Source of the DNA: Pelobates cultripes
Lineage: Eukaryota > Chordata > Amphibia > Anura > Pelobatidae
DNA length: 64,000 nt
Direction: 5' to 3'
Assembly: GCA_933207985.1 (NCBI GenBank)
Contig: OW240912.1
Coordinates: forward strand, 74,413,834 to 74,477,833
In this document: piece after piece, positions 48,105-58,121 of the stretch
How positions within the stretch are numbered: the first letter of the stretch is position 1
Layout of the letters: each line of letters opens with the position of its first letter
Notes under the pieces: generated by a model
Told to the model about the DNA's origin: nothing
Seen by the model: only the letters and a program-made list of their open reading frames with translations
Databases searched by the model: none
Position numbers and translations under genes: made by a program

Positions 48105-48664
48105 TGTCAGGCTCCCGCGGGCGGCTGCGAGGGGAGGCTGCACTCCGCTCGCAGTACTCACCCTCCAGCCGTCCGCGGTCCCCTCTGCCTCGTGGGTACG
48201 GCGAGCGGCATCCTTCCAGCCTCGGATGCCGCCCGCCGTTCCCTCCACGTCCCCCAGCGGCAGCATGCATGACGCTGCACGCTGGGAGACCGCCCAGGCT
48301 TATACACGCCGGGGTCAGTCACCTGACCCGGCGTTAAAGGCACAGTGCCTCAATCACAGTGGGAGGTCTAAATATCTCCCACGTGTGATTGTTAATTCTG
48401 ATTCTATTCTTGTGGTCTTTGCTTGCTAGTATTGCTACTTACCTTGTGCTTCTGGTTACGTACTCTCTGGCTTGTTTAACTGACTCTGTGACTTTCTCCT
48501 ACCCTTTGACCTCGGCTCGTTTCACGTTATTCTGTCTTCTGGTTCCCCTTACTCGGCTTGTTTTCTGACTATTCTGTGTGTGCTTAGCCCGGCCACTCTA
48601 AGGTCCGGTACGGCACCTTTTGTGTGTGTGTGTGCCAGCGTGTTGGGTTCCCCGAATCGTGACA
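48105..48664 (+). mobile_element. Solo LTR
   Basis: This 560-bp element starts TGTCAGGCTCCCGCGGG and ends CCCCGAATCGTGACA. It is flanked by an exact 5-bp duplication AAAAT (48100-48104 and 48665-48669). TG...CA termini and a 5-bp duplication are the hallmarks of an LTR retroelement integration. The absence of internal sequence indicates recombination between two LTRs. The first part is GC-rich and includes CACCTGACCCGGCG; the second part is T/C-rich. I suspect a Gypsy-type family but cannot show it without internal sequence. The open frames inside are by-products of GC content. The strand is arbitrary. Confidence 0.85.
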
Positions 48665-48669
48665 AAAAT

Positions 48670-48947
48670 AACATCAAGGGATAGAGATATTAAGGGTTTG
48701 GGCTTTGTGGATATGGAAAAGATTTATAGATATTAGTGTAAGGGTTAAAGGCTGGAATAGCAATTGGTGTTAAGGACATTGGGCCTGGGTAATATTGGTA
48801 TTAAGATTTGGTTTAAATAATAGCCTAGAAACATTAGGTGTAGGGCTTGTGTGTTGAAGCTAGTGAATATTATAAACATTAATTGAAGGTTAGAATTAGT
48901 AGGCAGTATTAGGTATTGCTCCCTGTGAATTGGGTTGCAGAAACTAA
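48670..48947. other. Unassigned DNA
   Basis: Short sequence between the solo LTR and the split MITE. It is rich in TTAGGGTTAR-like words but shows no recognisable element. Confidence 0.4.
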
Positions 48948-51349
48948 AAAGATACTATAGGCATCAAAACCTCTGTAGACTCACTGATCAAGTCTCTGCT
49001 GTCTAGAAGTTAAGTCACTTTTGATTGTATTTATACTGCCCTAGCCACGCCAACCCCAGCTGCGACTGACACAGCCTGTATGAAAAAAAAGGTCTCATTT
49101 TTCAATCAGATGTTAACTTGCTTTATAAGTGTTTATCTCCTGCTCTGTTAATTGAATTGTAATCACACACAGGAGGCTCCTGCAGGGTCTAGAAGGCTAT
49201 TAACAGAGCAGAATATAAGAAACTCAAAATGAAACAGACTGTGCAATTGAGGTAGTTTAAACATTAGATCTCTCTTTATGGGAAGTGTGTAGGGAGGCTT
49301 TGTGAGTAGAGTTGAGCGGACACCTGGATGTTCGGGTTCGCTGAGTTTGGCCGAACTTCGTAGAAAAGTTCAAGTTCGGGCTCGAACTTGCCCCCGATCC
49401 CCATTGAAGTCAATGGGGACCCGAACTTTTGGGTACTAAAATGCCTCTAAAAAAGTCCTGGAAAGGGCTGCAAAAGGAAGTAAAATGGGGGTTTGAGAAG
49501 GACAAGTGCCCTGCAAACAAATGTGGATAGGGAAATCACTTAAAATAACATAAAAATTAAAAATACAGCTGAGCCATAAAATAGCACTAGATGGAATCTT
49601 TGATTTTAGCTTTGGAAGAACATAAATCAAAATCTAAAGCATGGCTGTCAGGAGGATCACCAGAATTATCCATTTGAGAGAGGGTTGGAGTGCAGGGTAT
49701 TCTTTCATTGTTCAAACTGAGCTCAACTCCTGATGCATTGTGCTAGTTTATACTAAGTGACCCATAGGTTGTGAGGTGTAGGTGGAAGCGGCGGTGGAGG
49801 AGGAGGAGGTAGCCAACACTGTTTTTTATTTGATTTTTTTTTTTTTAAGCCCCCAAAATATTGGGACATATAAAAAAAGAAAACAAAGAATAAGTGCACT
49901 TGAGTATAACAATGGCTGGGTGAGGCTGGTATAAATGTCTATTCTGCACAAGGTACAGACAAGTCTGGTGGGATCCATGCCTGGTTCATTTTAATAAACA
50001 TGAGCTTGTCCACATTGGCTGTGGACAGGCGGCTGCGCTTGTCTGTGATAACGCCCCCTGCCGTGCTAAACACACATTCAGACAATATACTGTCTGCAGG
50101 GCAGGCCAGCACCTCCAAGGCATAAAGGGCAAGCTCAGGCCATGTGCCCAATTTGGAGACCCAGAAGCTGAATGGGGCAGACTCATTAGTCAGTACGTGT
50201 AGGCGTGTGCACACGTACTGTTCCACCATGTTGCTGAAATGCTGCCTCCTGCTAAAAGGTTCCATGTCAGATGGTGGTGCTGGTTGTTGTTGCGTGCTGA
50301 CAAAGCTTTTCCACATTTCGGCGACCTCTTCCTCCTCCTCTGCCTTTGCCTTGTACTTCCACTGAGCCCCCGGAGTAATTTGGGAATGCCCTCAGCAGCT
50401 TTTAGTTGCGCATCTTCCGATCACACTCCAGTGAGGGAATTAAGGACGGCACATTGTCCTTGTAACGGGGATCCAGCAGGGTGGCCACCCAGTAATCAAC
50501 ACACGTTAGAATGTGGGCAACTCGGCAGTCGTTGCGCAGGCACTGCAGCATGTAGTCGCTCATGTGTGCCAGGCTGCCCAGAGGCAAGGACAAGCTGTCC
50601 TCTGTGGGAGGTGTATCGTCTGTGTCCTCCATATCCCCCCAGCCATGCTCTAGTGATGCCCACGAGTTGCGTTGTGTGCCACCCTGCTGTGAACACGGTT
50701 CCTCCTCCTCATCCTCATCATCCTCCTCCTCATCCTCCTCCTCATCCTCCAGAAATGTGCCCTGCTTGGACAATTGTGTACCTGGCCTATGCTGGTGCAG
50801 GAACCCACCCTCCAAGCCACTTGTGAATGACTGGCCTGATAACCGTGGAAATGACCCCTCTTCCTCCTCCTTTTCCTCCTTTGCCACATCCTCTTCCATC
50901 ATCGCCCAAAGCGTTTTTTCAAGGAGACATAGAAGCGGGATAGTAAGGCTGAGAACAGCGTCATCGGCGCTGGCCATGTTGGTGGAGTATTCGAAATAGT
51001 GTAAAATGGCACACAGGCAGGGCCGGACTGGGAAAAAAATTAGGCCTGGGCATTTTTCAATTAGAGCGGCCCCCCAAGAAGGGGACGGGGCCAGAGAGGG
51101 TGTGTTTTGTCATCACTAATGACAAGCACGCCCCCTCTCAAAGTGAGCATGTTGGTTCAATGCGCAGAGCCCCACTGAAGAGCTCTGGCATTAGAAAAAG
51201 GCCCTGTATTTGTTCTGCGCAGCACAAGCAAATGTAATAACATACTTGCACTGTGTTTGCTTTTAAATTGTCTCTGGTGTCTCCACAAGTGGGATACCAG
51301 AGGACAAAAGGGCCAGGAAAGTGTATGGTGCATGTGTTTGGCGCCTGCT

Positions 51350-51745
51350 TGTGGGATTGCCTGTGTGTAGAGTGTGGTGTGGTATTGTGTAAATAGGTGT
51401 AATATGTGTGGTGTAATATGTGTGGCTAGGGGCTGTAGAGACTGTATGTACAGGGGCATAGTGTTATAGGGGATGTAGCGAGTGTGTGCATACGGGCAGT
51501 AGTGTGTGCGTATAGGTGATGTAGTGTGTGTAGGGGTTGTAGAGAGGGTGTGTTTAGAGAATGTTGTATGTGTTTCCTTACAAGGAATGTAGTGTGTGTG
51601 TGGGTGGTGCACTGTGTGTGTGTAAGAGACCCAGAGTGTGTATAGAAGATTGTGTGTGTGTGTGTGTATGTGTGTAGAGGATTAAGAGTGCATATAGGGT
51701 AAGGGATCTAGCGTGTATCTGGAGCGTAATGTGTGTAGTGGTGCA

Positions 51746-51779
<34 letters not shown>

Positions 51780-51911
51780 TTGGACGTATTGTATGTGTGA
51801 GGTGCGCAGTGTGTTTGTGTAAGAGGGGTGCTGTGTGTGAGGGTGTTTTTATCTGCCGTCACATTCAAGGTTTCTAATTTTCTTTGTCTGTTAACTCACT
51901 GAGGGTTATTT

Positions 51912-51959
<48 letters not shown>

Positions 51960-52810
51960 CTCTGGGTGTGCTGTGTGTGTCTGGGGGTGCTGTGTTTGTG
52001 TCTGGGTGTGCTGTGTGTGTATCTGGGGGTGCTGTGTGTGTGTCTGGGGGTGCTGTGTGTGTGTCTGGGGGTGCTGTGTGTGTGTCTGGGGTGCTGTGTG
52101 TGTTTGGGTGCGCTGTGTGTGTGTCTGGGGTGCTGTGTCTGGGGGTGCTGTGTGTATCTGGGGTGCTGCTGTGTGTCTCGGGGTGCTGTGTGTGTGTCGG
52201 GGTGCTGTGTGTGTCTGTGTGTGTCTGTGCTGTGTCTGTGGTGTGTTTGTCTGTGTGTGTCTGGGTGTGTGTGTGTGTGTCTGGGGTGCTGTGTTTGTGT
52301 CTGTGTCTGGGTGCTGTGTGTGGGGTGCTGTGTGTATCTGGGGTGCTGTGTGTGTATGGGGGTGCTGTGTGTGTGTGTCTGGGGTCTGTGTGTGTCTGGG
52401 TGCAGTGTGTGTGTCTGGGGTGCTGTGTGTGTCTGGGGTGTGTGTATCGGGGGTGCTGTGTGTATCTGGGGTGCTGTGTGTGTGTCTGGGGTGCTGTGTG
52501 TGTTTGTGCTGTGTGTCTGGGTGCTGTGTGTATCTGGGGTGCTGTGTGTGTTTGCTGTGTGTATCTGGGGTGCTGTGTGTGTGTCTGGGGGTGCTGTGTG
52601 TGTGTCTGGGGGTGCTGTGTGTGTATCTGGGGTGCTGTGTGTGTATCTGAGTGTGCTGTGTGTGTGTCTGGGGTGCTGTGTGTGCTGTGTGTGTGTCTGG
52701 GGTGCTGTGTGTGTATCTAGGGTGCTGTGTGTGTCTGGGGGTGCTGTGTGTGTGTCTGGGGTGCTGTGTGTGTCTGGGGGTGCTGTGTGTGTGTGTCTGG
52801 TGGTGCTGTT
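51350..52810. repeat. GT-rich minisatellite
   Basis: From about 51955 the unit is GTGCTGTGTGTGTGTCTGGG or a variant (roughly 17-24 bp), repeated some forty times. TA runs at about 51754-51778 and 51918-51944 and looser GT-rich sequence precede it. All three plus-strand frames stay open for 230-290 codons, giving Cys/Val/Leu/Gly strings. This is a consequence of the repeat and not evidence of a protein. Confidence 0.9.
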
Positions 52811-52988
52811 TGGGAATTAATTTTAAATATATATATATTTTTTTATTAATAATTTTTTTTAAAGTTATGTCCCCCCCCCCTTCTTACCTTTAGCCTGGGA
52901 GGGGGAGGGAGCCGTTCTGCCTGGGATGGGGGTAGCCGTGTTGCCATGAGGGGGACATGCTGTCATGCTTCCCTGGTGGTCCAGTGGT

Positions 52989-53026
52989 GAGAGTGAACTC
53001 TAACCTGCAGGTTAGAGTTCACTCTC
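52989..53026. repeat. Perfect 38-bp palindrome
   Basis: GAGAGTGAACTCTAACCTG is followed without spacer by its exact reverse complement. Confidence 0.92.
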
Positions 53027-53126
53027 GCGAGATTCTGAGCGTTGCCGTGGTAAGAGCTCCGCCGGGTCCTCTCTCCTCCCTCCCTCCCTCCCTCCCCAGC
53101 CTGCTGGCGGCCGCATCTCCCTGTCT

Positions 53127-53167
53127 GTGGGCCGGTGGGGAGATCTATGATCTCCCCACCGGCCCAC
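53127..53167. repeat. Perfect 19-bp inverted repeat, 3-bp spacer
   Basis: GTGGGCCGGTGGGGAGATC (53127-53145), spacer TAT, then its exact reverse complement (53149-53167). Confidence 0.92.
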
Positions 53168-55612
53168 GGAGGCACACAGCAGGGCCGGCGCTCGGGTAGC
53201 GCTCGCCCTGCAGGGGCCGGCCGGGGAGATCCCCTGCCGGCCTCGGCCCCACGGCCATCGCGGCCCACCGGGCATTTGCCCGGTATGCCCGATGGCCAGT
53301 CTGGGCCTGCACACAGGTCTCACATGGAGGCCCACTCATTGGTGGTGAAGTGGTGCTGTTCCGCAGAGCGACTGACCCGTGCGTGCTGCATCTGAAACTC
53401 CACTATCGCCTGCTGCTGCTCGCACAGTCTCTCCAGCATGTGCAAGGTGGAGTTCCACCTTGTGGGCATGTCGCATATGAGGCGGTGAGCGGGAAGACCG
53501 AAGTTACGCTGCAGCGCAGCCAGGCGAGCAGCAGCAGGGTGAGACCGCAGAAAGCGCTCACAGACGGCCCGCACTTTCTGCAGCAGCTCTGATATATCTG
53601 GGTAGTTTTTCAGGAATTTCTGCACCACCAAATTCAGCACATGCGCCAGGCAAGGGATGTGCGGCAAACCGGCTAGGCCCAGAGCTGCTCCGAGATTACG
53701 CCCATTATCGCACACCACCAGGCCGGGCTTGAGGCTCAGTGGCAATAAACCACTCATTGGTCTGTTGTTCCATGCCTGTCCACAGCTCCTGCGGTGTGTG
53801 GATTTTCCCCCCCAAACATATGAGTTTTAAAACAGCCTGCTGTCGTTTCCCCCTGGCTGTGCTGAAGTTGGTGGTGAAAGTGTTACGCTGCCTGGATGAG
53901 GTGGTGGTGGTAGAGGAGGAGGAAGCTGAGTAGGAGGAGGAGGCAACAGGAGGCAAAGAGAAATGCCCTGCAATCCTCGGTGGCGGAAGGACATGCGCCA
54001 AACTGCTATTCGCCTCAGGCCCAGCCGCCACTACATTTGCCCAGTGTGCAGTTAGGGAGATATAGCATCCCTGCCCATGCTTACTGGTCCACATATCTGT
54101 GGTTATGTGGACCTTGCCACAGATGGCGTTGCGCAGTGCACACCTGATTTAGTACGCCAATTGGTTGTGCAGGGATGGGATGGCTCGTCTGGAAAAGTAG
54201 TGGCAGCTTGGAACCATGTACTGTGGGACTGCCACCACCATCAGGTTTTTAAAACTGTCCGTCTCCACCAGACAGAATAACTGCATTTCAAAGGCCCCGA
54301 ATTTTGAAATGCTGGTATTCAGGGCCAGGGATCGCGGGTGGCTAGGGGGGTACTTCCTCTTTCTCTCCAGTGTTTGGGAGATGGACCTTTGGGGATGGTG
54401 GCGGACATGGTGGCGTTGCTGCCACATCCTCTGTTTGCAAGGTAGCAGGTGCCACTGTGACTTCAGAGGTGGAGGAAGAGTCCAAGACAGCAGCAGAAGA
54501 GGAAGCAGGAGGAGCCTGAGACCTTTCTTGGTTTTTGAGGTGCTTACTCCACTGCAGCTCGTGCTTTGCTTGTAGATGCCTGGTCATGCAGGTTGTGCTC
54601 AGGTTTAGCACGTTTATGCCTTGCTTCAGGCTCTGATTGCACAGCGTGCAGACCGCTCGTGTCTTGTTGTCAGCACATTGTCTGAAGAATTGCCATGCCA
54701 GGGAACTCCTTGGAGCTGGCTTTGGTGTGCTCGGTCCCTGGGTGTGGTGGGCAGTAGCAGGTGTACCGTCTCGGGGACGGCCGCTCCGCTTTTGCACCCT
54801 GCTCCCTCTTATGCTGTGCTGGTGCCTCTGTGCGACCACTGCCTCTTCCTCCAAACTGCACACATCACTTACATGACCTTCATTCCATGTAGGGGTCTAG
54901 GACCTCATCATCCTCCACATCACCATCCACCCACTCCTCAACCCTGCCCTCCTTGCCGGTCTGCACACTGCAGAAAGCCACAGTAGTTGGCATCTGTGTT
55001 TCGTCATCATCAGAGACGTGCTGCGGTGGCCCTTGCATGTCCATATCCTGACACATAAGTGGTTGTGCATCAGTGCACTCAATCTCTTCCACTTCTGGGG
55101 CAGGGCTAGGTGGATGGCCCACGGAAAACCCGCCAGCAGAGTCTTTAAAAAGCATAAGAGACTGCTGCAGGCCGCAAATGTTCTATTTAGCACAAAAAAA
55201 TTTGACTTTTTCAAAGTGCAATGTAACCACAGTATTTGACGGTTCAATTTGACTCTCAGATATTAAGTGTACGCCCCAAATTTACTTTTTAGCATCAAAA
55301 ATATTTGAATTTGTCAAACTGCAATGTCACAGCAGTATTTAAAAATGATGTTGCCTAGATGTTGCCCACCGAGCTTCCAGAACAGGATTAAAGTAATGTG
55401 CCTGGCACACATGCAGTTGCAAGTGCCCACCTAACAAACAAACTGATTGCTTATTTCTCTGTGGCACTGGGCTTAGGGCAAGGTACAAAAATGTAGTATT
55501 ATAGCACCCACACAAATAATCTCTGGAGTTTGCAGATTCAATACCAGAATTCTTTCCTAATCTGTCCCTCACAGCTGCAGCATCCTCTCCCTACACTAAT
55601 AAGAGCTCATGT

Positions 55613-55753
55613 GCATGCGGCGCTACGCGACTCCAGCTTATATATAGAGGCTGGGTCGCATGCGGCGCTACGCGACTCCAGCTTATATATAGAGGCTGGG
55701 TCACATGCTGCACTGGCCAATCACAGCCATGCCATTAGTAGGCATGGCTGTGA
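55613..55753. promoter_or_regulatory. Duplicated TATA-containing 45-mer and hairpin near the hAT 5' end
   Basis: Two identical 45-bp units (55613-55657 and 55658-55702) each contain GCATGCGGCGCTACGCG and TTATATATAGAGG. A partial third unit follows. Next to them, TCACAGCCATGCC (55721-55733) and GGCATGGCTGTGA (55741-55753) form a perfect 13-bp hairpin. The location, about 0.5 kb upstream of the minus-strand transposase start, would suit a promoter with a TATA box. That role is inference. Confidence 0.45.
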
Positions 55754-56050
55754 TGGCTTCTAAGGGCACACGAGTGAAACGCTTGTTGATTGGCTGCCCT
55801 GCCCATTAAATCGCTGAACACCGAACTCCAACCCGAACATACACTGATATGTACGTGTTCAGGTCCGGGGTCCAAACTTACAGTCTGGGTTCGCTCAACT
55901 CTATTTGTGAGTCACGTGCAGGGAGGTGTGACTAAAGCTGTATAAACAAAGTGATTTACCTCTAAAATTACAGGCGATGGAGTTTTGAGAGTGTAGGGGC
56001 ATGATCTTCATTAAGTCAAAGTTGCTTTTGTGCCTATAATGTCCCTTTAA

Positions 56051-56507
56051 GGTTTGAGGTGAGGATTAGAGCACTAGAGTTAAGGTCAGTTTACAATTAG
56101 AGTAAGTTATTTTAATATTTGGTGGGTGTGCAACTAGATTAGAGAAATACAGGTGTGGGTATTGGACAGTAGAGGGAATATTGCCTATATTTTGGTTTTA
56201 ATATTAAGAGTAGTCAAATGTCTAAGAGTAACATTGCCTGGAACATTTCTCTAGACACCTCTGGGTTAGGATCAGAGGTTGGGACAGCAGAACAGTAAGA
56301 AGACTGAAACCCAAACAGGGGTTCTTCTGGTGTATTTAGAAAACCATGAGAGAAAGAATTGAAAAAACAAAACACTGAATGTGCATTATAGCTATTTGCT
56401 AAATGTGTACCTTGTATCCCAGTAACAGAACAATTCTGTCCAATGCAAACATGTTGTTTAGATCAGTTATGGACAGATATGTTCACGCATTTCACTGTGT
56501 GTCTGTT
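56051..56507. other. Unassigned DNA
   Basis: No gene or recognised element. Confidence 0.5.
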
Positions 56508-56767
56508 AGTGTATGTGTGTGTCTGTTAGTGAGTGTGTGTGTGTGTGTGTGTGTCTGTTAGTGAGTGTGAGTGTGTTTGCATGTTAGTGTGTGTGTGTGT
56601 CTGTTAGTTAGTGAGTGTGTGTGTCTGTTAGTGTGTGTGTGTTTCTGTCAGTGAATGTGTGTGTGTATTTAGAATGCAGGGCAGGGGGGAAAGGTTGGGT
56701 GGGGGTGGCGCTTGAGTTTTGTAGTTTTGTCCTGCCTAAGGCAGCACAAAACCAGGATACACCACTG
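56508..56767. repeat. GT minisatellite and truncated hAT MITE end
   Basis: About 56508-56670 repeats TGTGTGTCTGTTAGTGAGTG-type units. It is followed by GCACAAAACCAGGATACACC then ACTG (56745-56767), which is the right end of the MITE also seen at 16318-16533. The left end is absent. Confidence 0.65.
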
Positions 56768-57002
56768 ACCTCCTCCCCTCTTCCTGTCTTGGTTGGAGTC
56801 CCCCAAGACTCTGTCATTGGTCCCTTTCTATTTTCTCTTTATACTGCCTCTCTTGAATATTACCTCTTTTGGATTCCACTACCACCTGTACGCTGATGAC
56901 ACGCAGATATATCTCTCCTCCCCAGACCTTTCCCCTGCCGTCCTGCAATGTATCACTGCTTGCCTTTCTTCCATCTCTGACTGGATGTCCTCCCGCTTCC
57001 TT

Positions 57003-58121
57003 ATTTATTTATTTTTTTGTCAATCTCTTTTTTTATTGAGGCATTAAATTGCAAGGGTACAGAATGAGAAAGGGGAGACGATAAAGTTTTATACAGGATG
57101 GGGATAATACAATGCAGTTAATATCATCTCTGAGTATTCGTTAGCCTCTTTTTATGTTAAGGAAATGGTCTGCCCGTAACTGTAGCACAGAATTATTAGA
57201 GCAATTCTGAGGCAGCGTTTATAATAGTACGATTGGCATATTAACAGTATACAGATTGTTATAGCAAGCTAGTGCAGGAAGATTATTTAATTGCTGAGTA
57301 TTTAAATGCAAGCTAAACTATTATTCTTTAAAATGAAAGTAAACAAGCTATGGTCTAATAGCTAGTATCTGCTGAGCGTGTACCACTGAAGCTCCCCTTC
57401 CCCACATTGCTATTAGGAAAACATGCGAGGGCAAGTATGTGAGTTAGGTGATGTCAAGGCTCATGCTAAAAATAAATGCTTATACGATTTGAAAGTACAT
57501 TAACCCCTTAAGGACACATGACATGTGTGAAATGTCATGATTCCCTTTTATTCCAGAAATTTGGTCCTTAAGGGGTTAAACAGTCCCAGTTGGTCTTGGG
57601 TCAGGAGTGGCGGGGGGGCTCCGATGGTGTACAGCCGCCTGCGGCGGGGCGCCTTCCGTTGGTGTGGCCGATGTCTCAGGGTCAAGTCCCGATGGCCCTC
57701 AGCCCGGGTAGGCCTGTAGTAGTAGGTATAGGTGTGCGGGTGTTGGTTAGGCCCAAGGGAGCCCCCTGCATCCTTCTTCTCTTTCCCCCCTGTACATCCA
57801 CCGGTGTTTGAGGTGGCGACCTAGCTCTGTGGTTGTCAAGAGTTTGCAAAAAGTGCTGGAGATGCTCGTCGAGCCTCTGCAGGAATCGCTCTATGGGGCA
57901 CCGATGGTATTTGTCAGGCTGTTGCTCGTTGCGCTCTGGTTGCTTGCCCTGGGTCCATTTTCGGCCCTGCACCTTAGTGGCATCGTCATCCACCTATGCA
58001 GGTATCAACTCGGCGTCAAGCTCCCGGTTCAGTAACCCATGATATCATTGGGGATTCAGCAGCTATGGCAGGAGCCCCTTCAAAACACGTCTTCTTAGTT
58101 CAAAAGTTTAGCTCCGCCCCA
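57003..58121 (-). mobile_element. Retroposon B with L1-like tail, inserted in L2
   Basis: The plus strand begins with a T-rich head and TTTTTTTGTCAATCTC then TTTATTGAGGCA. This matches the head of the element at 12210 (TGTCAATCTTTGTTTTATTG then AGGCA), and similarity continues through GGTACAGAATGA and GGGGAGACG. The flanks TCCTCCCGCTTCCT (56988-57001) and TCCTCCTGCTTTCT (58122-58135) are a target duplication of about 14 bp, as expected for LINE-driven insertion. The GC-rich 5' part has a minus-strand frame of 103 codons (57993-57682) containing IERFLQRLDEHLQHFLQTLD, a possible short coiled coil. No polymerase is present. Confidence 0.78.
57504..57575. mobile_element. TTAA-flanked palindromic MITE inside retroposon B
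   Basis: This 72-bp element is flanked by TTAA (57500-57503 and 57576-57579). Its ends are CCCCTTAAGGACACATG and TTGGTCCTTAAGGGG. The interior ATGTCATGATTCCCTTTTAT matches 44630-44685, and this copy has about 16 extra central bases (ACATGTGTGAAATGTC region). Confidence 0.87.

Larger units (their letters stand above)
51018..53309. mobile_element. 2.3-kb non-autonomous hAT-like element nested in the hAT transposase
   Basis: The ends are CAGGGCCGGACTGGG (left) and, from the right, CAGGCCCAGACTGGCCATCG. They are flanked by an exact 8-bp duplication CACACAGG (51010-51017 and 53310-53317). No transposase is present. The interior is a GT-rich minisatellite (about 51350-52810) and a GC-rich right part with two perfect palindromes. 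Its duplication size places it in the hAT superfamily. Confidence 0.88.
49939..55155 (-). pseudogene. hAT transposase, multiply broken
   Basis: The order on the minus strand is as follows. An acidic N-terminal region (55155-54880) is followed by a BED zinc finger (54863-54342) with CTLC...RHLQAKH, that is CX2C-X20-HX4H. Next come SISKFGAFEMQLFCLVETDSFKNLM (in part, 54350-54149), then TTDMWTSKHGQG...SLTAHWAN (54094-53705). VVCDNGRN, LPHIPCLAHVLNLVV and CDMPTRWNST (53757-53320) follow, then an acidic linker and LLDPRYKDN (50977-50402). The last part is the C-terminal dimerisation domain with LACPADSILSECVFSTAGGV (50316-49939). I see four frameshifts (near 54890, 54342-54427, 53705-53757, 50370-50405) and two stops (TAA 54149-54151, TGA at 53320). 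The 51018-53309 insertion lies just after that TGA, and removing it leaves the frame in phase. The protein would bind terminal repeats and move the element; this copy cannot. Confidence 0.9.
49307..55903 (-). mobile_element. 6.6-kb hAT DNA transposon, formerly autonomous
   Basis: The ends are TAGAGTTGAGCGGACACC (left) and CGCTCAACTCTA (right), perfect inverted repeats for 12 bp. They are flanked by an exact 8-bp duplication TTTGTGAG (49299-49306 and 55904-55911), the hAT signature. Subterminal regions carry repeated CGAACTT/AAGTTCG words. The minus strand encodes a ruined transposase (55155-49939), itself interrupted by a 2.3-kb hAT-like element. Without that insertion the transposon would be about 4.3 kb. 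Confidence 0.93.
48948..56046 (+). mobile_element. T2/Kolobok-type MITE split by a hAT transposon
   Basis: The left part is 48948-49306 and the right part 55912-56046. The left terminus is decayed (CTAA then AAAGATACTATAGGCATC). The right terminus GCCTATAATGTCCCT is followed by TTAA (56047-56050). The interior CACACAGGAGGCTCCTGCAG matches the copy at 6825-7340. Without the insertion and one duplication copy the MITE would be about 494 bp, similar to its 516-bp relative. Confidence 0.85.

Noticed and set aside
48028..48429. Frames of 124-133 codons in GC-rich DNA
   Set aside because: They lie across the edge of, or inside, the solo LTR. GC-rich sequence has few stops, and both strands are open.
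50239..50999. Plus-strand frames of 145-195 codons with Ser and Pro runs
   Set aside because: They are shadows of the minus-strand hAT transposase; the Ser run mirrors its acidic linker.
51849..51867. TTATCTGCCGTCACATTC as a CR1 3' end inside the nested hAT-like element
   Set aside because: It matches the CR1 terminus at 5718-5735 but is under 20 bp, with no flanking CR1 sequence; it may be chance or a tiny remnant.
51884..52820. Long Cys/Val/Gly-rich open frames (234-292 codons)
   Set aside because: They arise from the GT-rich minisatellite, are open in several frames at once and have no domain.
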